Both the position numbers and the translations under genes were made by a program. The notes under the pieces are model-generated. The model ran no database searches, was not told the DNA's origin, and was given only the letters and a program-made list of their open reading frames with translations. Shown here piece by piece: positions 11,601 through 23,600 of a stretch of 64,000 nucleotides of DNA. Position 1 is the stretch's first letter. Every line of letters starts with the position of its first letter. Source of the DNA: Branchiostoma lanceolatum (lineage: Eukaryota; Chordata; Leptocardii; Amphioxiformes; Branchiostomatidae); NCBI RefSeq assembly GCF_035083965.1, contig NC_089732.1:14180424-14244423 (forward strand), given 5' to 3'.

Positions 11601-14600
11601 AATAGATTAAGCAAAAGATGCTCATTGTCATTGTCAGACAGTAAGGTATGGCTAGCCAGATCAAAAACAGGAAACAAAATTGATTTTTTTACTACTTATA
11701 CTTAGATCATTGTACTTGGTGCACTTGGTCTGTTGCAAGAAAGATCAAACATATGGCAACTCTGTACATGATATAGTTTTACATGATGATGATACGGTAT
11801 GCAATAGATTAAGTGAAATATGCTCATTGTCAAACAATAAGGTATGGCTAGCCAGATCAAAAACAGATCACTACTTATACTTAGATCATTTCCTGTTAGC
11901 GAGAAAGCCTAAACAATAATTCAAAGAATGGCACCCTCGTCGAGCCAACTATGATCAAAATATGGATGATAATCATGACCGTTTTTAGACGTATGTGACT
12001 TAGGGAAGTCTTATGTCGTACCTTGCCCTTCTCCTCCAAGTTTGTAACCATCACGATGGCGGTAGATCCGGTCTCCCACATCATTCGCCAGAAGTCGTGA
12101 ACAGTGTTTGGTTTCGGACCTGCAAAGCACAACATTGAAATGTGATTACCCCTGCAAATAAGTGGGGTCGCGTGGCGTAACGGAAGGATTTTCGACTCAG
12201 AACACAGGGGTCCCGAGTTCGAATCCCCTGACGCTACCGATCTTTGTGCCCTTGGGAAAAAGGCAGTTTGCACGACAGCCAAGTATAAAAAAAATGGGCA
12301 CACAGTGTGTGTGGGTCACGACATCAGCAATAGCTGCCTGCGTCCCACGTGTATTGCACTGTTGCAATTCCAATAAAATAAAAATAGAATATGTTTTAGT
12401 AACGTCCATAACGTTGTGGTTGCAAATCAAAGATTGCGCTGACTCCCAGTCTAAGAAATCACACTCATGGATCGTGTTGAACATAGTTCAAATGTCTAGA
12501 TAACCTTGAAAAAAAAAGTTTCCTCACCTTGAGCTGCTATAAACTTCTTATCCTCATTGTAGCCCTGCGAGGGTAATATGAATGATTGAATTGCATGTCA
12601 ATCGAATATTTTTTTTAAGAGGCTGCAATTTTGTCAAAAGGTGTAATAGTTGTCTGTGATTCAATGATATACTTACATCAATGTAAGATGCGTGAATGTA
12701 GTCCGAGTCGGGCTCTCCCTCTATTGGAGTGAGCACCACTCTGGCATTGTCGTCTAACGGAAAATACAATATTGAAATGCATACTCATGTGACTTTAGAA
12801 TAAGATGTACTATAAGTAATATGCCTTTAATGAATGAAGACCTTTATTGTACATTCGTGCCCCGAGAGGCTAGATACAGGTCGTCTAACGTTAACCTAAC
12901 TAACATGTAAATGACATATACAGAGAAATATATACAGTACATAGTTTAAACATACATGGTAGACAAAAGTGATAAGCTAAGCTAATCCAGTAGAGTCAAC
13001 TTCTTCTCGCTTCTTTGCACATGTGTAGATGTATGAACAGATCATGAAAAATACAAGGAACGTTAACTGCAATAGAATCGCATCTTGAAATATGTGCAAA
13101 AACAGTTGAGACTAACGAGTCTATAAAAAAGAAACGCATTAAGGGACCTTGGCTTGAAGTGGTGTTACAATTTCTGTATTCCTCTTTCTCAAGTTGTCTG
13201 GCTATTCACTGAGTCCCATTGTCCTTTAGCTGGTGAAAGTCGCACTAAGCTGACCAATATGTAGCCTTCGAGATTTTAAATTCTGATAAAGATAACAAAA
13301 GAGTATCTTACATGCGATCACGTTCTTGAACCTATTCTTCTCGCCGTTTGCTTTCTTTAAGTACGCCTTCGCATGTGCTATTCCGAGATCTCCTGGAAGC
13401 GCCTGGGATAAAGAATATGGTAATAAATGTTTGTTTAAAGTCCTTTGAATCAGATTGCACAAGAGAGCTACAGCGTACATAAAACATACGGCTTAATATG
13501 TACTTTTGCAACAAGTATATATTAAGGCAAAATCTAAGCGGAATTACCAAAGCAATGCCCCTATAGCCAATGGCTTTGCAAAGACAATACTAATGGAAAG
13601 TGTGATGATCATGACAGTCTGGTGCGTGAAATATTATTTGTACAAAGAGTTTCTTGGAACAATAAAGTATATAGTTGATTATATTTGAATTTAAACTATA
13701 TAAGCCTGTGCTGAACAAACTTATATGTAAGTCAATTGCATTTAATCACCTTGTACTCCTCAGTGAACAGCTGATCGTCATTTGCATGTCTCCTGTCAAA
13801 CTCCTGCTCCATACACTCGACTTGAATAGGCTGGCGGTAGTCTCGGACAGACACTGAGGCCGCTGTAGGTTTAGCAGTAGCCACTGCAGGCTTCTTAGGC
13901 TCTATTAGTTAAACAAAATGAAATACCATAAAGAACCATTTCTTTCATATGTTGGTAGGGTACTTAATGTAAATTAAGTTGATTATGCTTGACAGCCTAC
14001 TAAATACGTCTATGATCCATGCGATAAGTTGCCGATTTACACTGCACGAAATGGCCTCGGATCCTGACGAATCCTGACGTATCCTGACGTGATCCGGAAC
14101 CTAAGATCCGAAAGAATCCGAACGGATCCGGGGCCGTATATTTATCGGCAGGCTAATGGGCATCCAAGTATTGGGACTCAAGGTACCACTTGCATATTTG
14201 AGTTGTATAAGCACGTACAAGTACTTACACAAGTTTGGATGTGCATTAGCCTGCCGAGAAATATACGGCCCCGGATCCGTTCGAATTCTTCCGGATCTTA
14301 GGTTCCGGATCACGTCAGAATACTACAGGATACGTCAGGATCCGAGGCCATTTCGTGCATATCCCTAACATGTTTCTATAATGTAACCCATACACCTTTA
14401 ACCGGGCATGATTATTCATTATTCCCCACATATAAAACGTTTTCACGTGACGTCATCGTTGTGTACAACGCCATGTTGGCGTCCCTATTTGAATTTCATT
14501 GAATCACAGCGCAAATGGTTTCGGACATTTAGAGAGTGCTTAAGCCTTCACAAATAACTATCATTGAATGTCTATAGCTTAAAGAAGAGAATACCAAAGG

Positions 14601-17600
14601 GTATTGACCTATGATCCATTGAAATGCAAATAGGGAGACCAACATGGCGGCCAGCACCTGTCTACTTCATTGGTATTGAAAAAACAAGAGCTTTTAAAAA
14701 AAGCTGGCGTTTCGGCTACGTTTATGAGTGTGAATTGTCTTTTCCCTTTACTTGAAGTAAAATCTGCCAGAGGAAGTCACTCAAGGGCTGTTCAGTCTAT
14801 AAGAAAAATTGTCATTTTGGGAAATGAGTACTGTTTTAATAGAGAAAGGCAGATTGGGGAAAGCAATTTTGAAGTTACGTCACTTAACTTAAGTGCTTTT
14901 GAAAAAGCTGGTCTTGGCCTACAACTTGTACTTATTTGTAAAATGTATAATAGGCTCATTATAAAAGCTATAAATGTAATTATGTACATGGCACGTAATA
15001 AAACATAAAATTTGAAAAAGCACCATTGAATCATCAGCACTATGGTAATTAAGTGAAATAGAAGTTCATAACAGCTAAGGTTCTATCTAAAATGACTACC
15101 AAATGTCAAACAAATCAACAGCTACCTCATCCGTATTATTCTGGTTTCCGCATTTACAACATTTCTTCCTTATTTTCCTGGGTAATTTTGCTAAAATTCA
15201 TGAAAATTCCCATAGTTTTGTGCCGAGGGGCGCCACTTTCCACGTCCGTGTTGTCTGAATGAAGTCGATACTGAACAATGGAGCATTTGCTACTGTAACA
15301 AAGAATTGCTGTTTTGCAAACAACATCAAGAGCCTCTGTTTACATCGGGGATAGAAATTTAGTGGCGAGTGTTTTGCAAGAATCATCTTACCGCGCATAG
15401 GAGCCGCTGCACGGTATTTTCCATTACAATGAACAGAAAAATTCGAATGCCGGGTTTGGAATCTATGAAGTCCTGTTCATAAGACAAAGGCCTTGTATAT
15501 ATTAAATGAATATTTAAAAATAACAAATATAAAATATTTCTTTATTTATTAATGAAAAAAAATGATATTCATAAATATGATATTGATAGATTAATATAAT
15601 ATCAATATATATTTTTGATATTCAATATCTAAAAAGAAAAAAAAAATCCATGCACGGACACGAACCCGGATCTTCTGGGTCCGAAGTGCTTCGCGTTGCC
15701 AGATCGGCCAAGCTGCGGTACGTAACTAGTCACTCTGGACGTAATGCTATAACCTCACTATATGGTATCATTTATGCCGATTTTTGGTCGTTTTCTTGAC
15801 GAAATCATTTTTTTTCTTCTGCAATCTTGTGGAATAGATGTAATATGGTCATTTTTCAGGATATCAAAGTCCGAAACCACAATGCAATGATATTTCCGAA
15901 CAGTTGTAGCAGTTACATGCGGTCGCCCTCCTGTGTCACATGCAAATCTAGCCTGCCTGCCTTTTCGTGCTCTCTTGCCATATAAGGCAACGGCTATACA
16001 AGGATTTGAGAACGTATTGCCATATAAGGTCTTATTGTGTGCGACACAGTGTTGAACCAAGCTTCCCTGGTTCCTGCCTGCAAGGTAAAAGCCAGGACAA
16101 TGCGTTCCGGCGCGCATGCGCCGAAACGCAAAAAAAGCTCTATACTGGGGTTGCAGAAAATGACTTATTGATATCTAACATTATCAATTTTTTTCTTTCT
16201 ATTAAACAACAGAAGAATACACAGGACACAGAGGTGATGCACTCTAGCATTAGCTGATATCAAACATCACATCTGAAAAGAGAAGTTTCAACTAACATAC
16301 AATAACAGTAAATAACAACAATTGGTTGGTCCAATACAACAAGCAATATACGCAACTAACAAACAAAAATACAATCAATAAATATATAAGCACAGTCGTA
16401 CTAATTACGTTTTAAAGCGTTCGCTCGTCACAATATAGGTCTGAGCCCAAATTTCACAATTGTAATCAAAAGTAACAAGGGATGAACCCCTTTAATAACA
16501 AATAAATGAGGGCTTGATCAGACAAACTGTCAAGTTCAAGGATGCGGGCTTATAGGTTCTGTATGTTACCGAACCCAAGTGTTTGCACTGCACGAAATGG
16601 TCTCGGATCCCGGCGGATACGTACAGGGATTTTTCTGTATTTTTGGCGGATACTGACAGATACAGGCGGATCCAACGTAACTAACGGATCCGACTAAATC
16701 CGCACGGGCTTTGGAATATTTCTGGAATCCCTGTACGTATCCGCCGGGATCCGAGGCCATTTCATGCAGTGTTGATGGTATTACCTGGTTTCCTTGGTAT
16801 TATGGGTGGTTTGGCATGATCTGGATCCTGGTCTGGGGCCAGGTTTTCCAGCTGAGCAAGGTTGTCGACACCGCCAGATGTGGATGATGTTGATCCACAC
16901 ATAGAATCTCTCTTCTTATTAAACAGACCCTTTCTCCTTTTAAGACACAAGATGATATAGACAATGTTATATTCTTAAACCCTTAAGCTGCCAGTCCCGA
17001 CTTAATTAGGGATACAGAAATATGCCTTGTGTGCTGGACCCGATTATAACCGGGATAGGGTATTCCCCAGAACAAAACAGCTTTGCGTGCGTGTAGCGCG
17101 CGAAGCCGGGAAGTTAGGGGAGTTAGTGCCGCCGGGTGTTTCGCGTGTTTCGTGAGGGAGGTCAGGGGTCAAACATTTTTGATTTTTACTTGGCTAAAAA
17201 ACCTGGCAGCTTAAGGGTTAAATGATGAATACATCATTCTAAATCAAATATGTTCATTTATATTTACAATGCGTTATTTTGTTTCTTTGCTATAACTGTT
17301 CCCTACCTCTCAAAGCTGATTACTTTTGACGTAGAAGGTTACATTTTCCGCTGCCTTTGTATATTTCTCTGTTTATTGTACTGCAATGGACCTTGTGGTT
17401 TTATTATCTTGATTCAATCTGTCATACACATTTGTTATTATGTTGTAAGCATCGATGTTTGGCCTTACCTTGCAACGATGATCCCTGCTATTATGGCTGC
17501 AACAGCAACCACACCCACGATAGCTCCGACCACCGGACCAACGCTTCCCGGTCCATCATCAGGACCGGCAGATCCTATTAAAGTTAATATTTAGTCTTCT

Positions 17601-20600
17601 TAAAATCAATTTTTGTGTGCAGTGTAAAGTCTTAGAATTTCTCACAGCATGAAATACACACACATCTCTACACATCTACATAATAAAACCATTTGATGAT
17701 AATGATGATTGTGTATTTGGTGGTCTGGTGTGTGAATAAATATGCTGTTGGAAATTCTAACGAGTTTACGAAGTAAGGATATAACTACGATGTACGATAA
17801 TGATACGTATACAACTATTTAGTTACGTCACTAACGTTTATGATATTATTTCCAGGTATGTTGTAAATGATTATTTTTCTCCTACCTTCCGTTTTCTGGG
17901 GTGGGGTGAATTCACTCGAGGTGAACGTCTAAAAACAATAACAGGAGAAATCATTATTCATCAATCAATCTGTATCTTTTAATTCTAATTTATAGCAATT
18001 AGTAAGCACACCTTATCAATATCGTCTAATGTATATGCAAATCATTCCTTTTCATAAAAACGCCAGTCTTATACACGAAGTATTTGACAAACTGTAGTGG
18101 ATAACTTACATCTGACCCCGCAGATGTAGTCTGTCTCTTCTTTATTCCGTTTCCACACACACTGAATGCCCGGACTGTTACTGTGTACGCAGTGTTTGGC
18201 TTCAGTGGCTTGTTGTGGACATTGTCGTCTGGGTGACCGGTTGGTCCGATCGTGCAGCAGCCATTGTCACAAGCTTGCCCGTTACCAACAGTTATAGAGC
18301 TGGTAAATTCCGCACTGCAAGGAAAAGGTTTCGGAATTTTAGTAATCAAAAATAACCAATATCAGTTGATATCAGGCAATGATGACAACAAGAGAGAAAA
18401 AGTAGAAAAAAGGCTCGACAAAAAGCAACCTACAATTTTCACTCTCTCCAACCTCTAGACTTCTACTTATTGTATAACTAACTCCATGCTTGTTCTTTAT
18501 TCTGTATGTTTGAAATATGTTCGTGTGATATGTTTACGTCATATGTATATATTCATTTCTGAACCCTCGACCTATGGACTAAGTGAATATAAGGCGCCCT
18601 GGTTCAATTGCAACATACCACAGTAAATAAACAACTAGATGATGAAAAAAGTGTACCTTGAGAATGCATCTGCAACATACGGTAGATCGCGACCTCCCAA
18701 GGCAGCGTTGACATCATTGCTGGTCAATACTGTCGCTTCCCTGAGTCCGATGTTCCTCAGGTCGTCAAGGGTTTCATCAACTTTCATGGGCACCACGATG
18801 ATCTGGTAGCAACTGAAGTAACGAATAAGTATTATAGAAGCACATTCAGTTCTTTTTTTGTTGGAAAAATAATTGATACCTATTGCATTTTTATTTGGAC
18901 TGTATTAAGTGATCGCAAGTCAAATATTAATCGTTCATTTTCAAACATTTCTTTTCTTAATCAAAGGCTTATTTTAAAAATCTATTTTACACATTTAAGT
19001 ACTTGTAAATGTTTTAAGAGGGAGTCTTACCAGATGGGACCATTCTCCGATGACGCTCTCTGGATGTCCATCTTGAATGATGACGATGTGATCTCATCTT
19101 GTGGAATATCAGGAATCGGAGGCGGAGGAGGTGGTGCTGAGGAAGAGAAAGCGAAAAAAAACAACTCATTCATATGAAATAACTCCCATTTCGTAAGAAG
19201 AATAAGTAAGCACTAATTGAGTGATATTCAGCATTTATTTTTTGCTAACTAAAGGTGTGTTTATCAGTAATTTGAACGTTTCAGCTGCTCTTGAATAGCA
19301 ATTATATCTACGGAGGGGCGTGGACCTCCAATCGCAGAGTGATTCATTATCACTAAGTTCAGCATCGCAACCTCGCTAAATAGCTTCAACGAAAGTTACT
19401 AGATAAACGTAAAGTAAATTACCATGTAAAAGTAAGAAAAGTATCCTACTCACATCTGCCTAGTGATGTTATAATGCTTTGATGCACTGATGAATATACA
19501 ATGACTTATGCGTTGAGGGCATGCGTGTTTTAATGAGATGCTATATGCTGCGTAAATATTCCTAGATAAAATGTTCGAAATGTGTAACAAATCGTAAAAT
19601 GACCCTACCTGTGGCAGGGTTGATACAAACGAATTCCAGTTCATCTGAAGGCCAGCCTTCGTGACAAGTTGCGGCGGAGACCTTGATGCTGAGTTTCTTG
19701 TTCGGACCAACCTCCTTTGTTATGGCCATCGTGTCCATCACTGTGTCACTCGTAACACTTTCTATTTCATTAACGTTGAAGTCGTCGGGCACTTGGTTCC
19801 ACGTCCATCGGTAGTGTATCTGTTATGAAACACAATATTAGTGTTATCACTCCGGGAAGGAGGATGACCTCCTTCTGGGAGTATTGGAAATGCCTTTGTT
19901 TGCGCGTTCTCAACTTTTATCGTCAATGCAATATCGTAATTGCACCCCTTTAATTAATGGTATGTGCCACTGCCCTGCCATAGAGACCATGCTATAAATC
20001 CTTCCGCTTGGTTAGAATACTTCAGGCAGATACTGGATATATATCTTCCCTACTTGTTTTAGTTTTTTTAGTAATTCACTTTGAAAGACCTGCCCGGTGC
20101 AATGGAGGATAGGGAGGGATTGAGAAAAATGGCCATGAGCACCCTCGAGACCGTCACGACCAGATGATATGAGTAATTCACACCATACCATATTCCTGTA
20201 GCTTCCCATAATCACAGACAGGTATTGATAAGAAGCAAAAATCAAAAGGTTATCAATTAAGACTGTGGATTTGATCATGAATCACCTTGTACTTTGTAAG
20301 ATCGCCATTTGTTACTGCAGGTGCATCCCAGGTGATGTTGCAGCTGACAGCGGATGCATTAATTACTCGGACAGCATTTACATCCATCGGAGGGCCTGGG
20401 CCTGAAGTAGACAGTGAAGAAAGTATTAGTTTTACGACTTGTGAGAATTGTAGGTGTCAGTGACTTGTTAATCATGTAAAGCATGATATAAATCTTTGTT
20501 ACTATGAATTGTTTGATGAAGAGATTTTTATATTTACTTACATCCATCAGCGGTATCAATGGTTTCTTGTTGACTTTCTGCCCCGGTGAAAAGTGAATTG

Positions 20601-23600
20601 TAAGCAGCCACCTGTAATATTAAAGGAAGCCCTCGTGATTCCGAATGTCAGTTAATCATTGACAAGTACACAGATCTGATTCACGGGGTACAGCTAGCTA
20701 CATCATCAAAATGGTCCTTCAGAAAAGTTGGTGTACAATCTATCAAGTAATCTAGTCTATAGTATTATGCATATGAGGCAACGTATCTTAGGGTCATCTG
20801 AAGGCAAAAACCTTCCCTATGTCTTCAAATTAAGTCGAGGTATAGGGAGCACAGTTGTGGAATTGCGTAAATATGCAATGTATCAAGATATACAATCGCA
20901 AAACACACAATTGTCGTAGACATTTGATAGCATGGCGACGACATTGGCTTCAGACGATCCTGGAGCACCCTAAAGGATGCTAGTAGAGGAATGTGTGGAC
21001 GACCTACTGCCGCTTGCTGCTTGGCTGCCGCCATCATGATGGCGTTGTTGCACCCATTGTCTTACAGAACAGAAAAAAGCAAACATACCGTCACAGTATA
21101 TTTTGAGTTCGGGTCAAGGTTGTCAAGTTGTCCAGTTGGGCCATCTGTCGTTGTGGTTTGCTGCTCACCACCCATGTCGCCACGAACGTAGTAAATGCGG
21201 TATCCCATGACATCTCCGTTGTCTCCCTCTGGTGCAGCCCATGCCACTGTCAGGGTGGCTTTATCCGCCACGTCGCCGGACACGCATGCGCAGTTTCGAA
21301 CGTTTGTGACTTCAACGTCCGATGGTGCATTTGGAACTGAAAGAAAGGAAGGCAACATTGAGCCAAAGATATCAAAGGCGCATTTAAAACACCATAAGCA
21401 ATTTTCGATTCTATTGTCCAAAAGAAATAACTGAAAATTGAATAAACTTACTGGGTTGAATCACGATTGTCTTCTCTTCTCTTTCGCCATCCCCTGCGGA
21501 TGTCACTCCCCAAACTTGGACGAGGTAGGTACTGCCAGCTGTTACGCCATTTATTACATGCATGGTCTGGTTGCCGGAGGTCGTCTCTGGGGCTCCCATA
21601 GAAGCTCCGCTGACCGCGTACGCAACTTTATAGTGTAGGATTATTCCCTTGGGTCGTTCCGGATCAGGGGAATCCCAGGTCAGTGTTATTTGTATCTGTG
21701 AACCTGACACTGTTCCTACTTCTTGAAGGTCTCGAACTTTTCCGGGAGCTGAAAACGAAGTATTGGTTATTGAAAGTATCTGTCCACTTTTGCTAGCAGG
21801 AGGACATTCATATCTTCGCGTTATTGTTTAATATTATTTTCTGCTCTGCATTGTCTTGTTCAAAGTATTTTGTAAGGATAAACGATATCCAAAACAGAAA
21901 ATGTCTACTTTTCTTTGGATAGTTCTATGTATTTTTGAGATGTCACCGAAGACATCATTGCTTCTCAATATGTGTAACTGTAGCCTCATTTTTGAAAGTC
22001 TATGTTTGTGTCTAAGTATAAAATAACATTTAAATGGGAAAATATTAAAGCACTTACTTGATTCTGAAGTCTGTACATTGACAGTCTCAGACAGGTCGCT
22101 GAAACCCAGGTTGTTTCCCGCGGATATCGTTATGCTGTATACTGTGAATGGGTGTAGTCCTGTGATTGCGTAGTCATTGAGACTACCTGTGAGAAGGACT
22201 GGTGTCCATGCAGCACCTTGGGCCGCTTCCCGATACTGTATCTCAACTTGTGTGATCAGAAGATTTCCGATGTAAGGGAAGGTCCACGTAACCGCAATGG
22301 ATGTAGGTGTTGTGGTTAGGCCGCTGTCGATCATGGGAGGATCTGGTCTCTCTATAGAGAAGATCATAATTCTGTTAGGTTGTTTGAACCAACAACAATG
22401 AATATATATTACAATTATATTTACAACAGCGAAATAGAGACAGAGATGCTTGTACCGTAGGGCAACGGTGTTCTAATAAATGTCACTGAAAAGGCTACGT
22501 CAGGAAAATGACGAGAACATGATTGCAAAGAGTAAGCATTCCTTTTAAAGAAAATAAGAACATGATTTTACATTACTCATTTTCCGCGAGCCCACAAAGA
22601 ATGGAATTATGTCAATCATCAATAATATAATTAACAATTACCATGGACTGTCAATGAGAGCTTTGCAATTTCAAATCCTCCGATGTTAGCGGCAATGCAG
22701 CTGTAAGCGCCGTTGTCACCACGATTCACAGCATTTATGGAAAAGATGCTGTTTGTATACTGAACGCCTGACTCCGTCTCTGTTGTACTTATAGCTGTTA
22801 GCTGGTCCCTGCCGTGCCACCACGTGATGGTCGGAAGAGGATCTCCTGCTGCTTTGCAGGTCCAGGTAAGGAGTTCCCCTGCATTTATGGTTTGGTCTGC
22901 TGGAGTCGGCTGAACTAACTGTGGAGGGACTGATGCTGAAAAAAAAAGAATGTCATTAAAATCACAAAACAACAACATAATGGGATGTTTGATTCAGATT
23001 TACTATGTATGATTGCATTTTGGTCTGCACTGGGACATACAATTGATCTACAACGTGAGAGTAGTATTTACTAGTTTGTTTGTTTGAACCTTCGTTTATT
23101 CATGATAAGCTCAAATCAGCACACAGGCCACTTTAACGTATTGGTTAAAATCGGCTATAGCAGAATGAAGTGCTGCATGATAAAACGCTTGACGGCTGCT
23201 GAAAGTGTCGATGTTAGTTTGAAACACAATCAACTTAAACAGTCTAGTGCACTTACTTGCAAGAGCAACTATTCATCTTTTATCATGGCCTTTCTTATCA
23301 TTTAAGACACTATCTTTGATGTGGCTTCTTAGTTCTAATTATATAAAACATTCATGTGCGTAGGCAATGCTGAAGCAGGTGTGCAGGTATGTTCTTATTG
23401 CTAGCAGTGTTGCAAGAACGCCTACCTGTCTGACAGTCGCTTCCCGCCCATCCGTCTGCACATCCGCCTAAGCACGCACCGGTCACGTGGTTACAGTAGG
23501 CGTTTCCGTTCAGACAGTGACATGTTCCGGTGCAGGGCGAACCAAACGTTCCCTCTGTACAGACTTGGTAAAATAAGATACGATAACATCACGTAACCAC

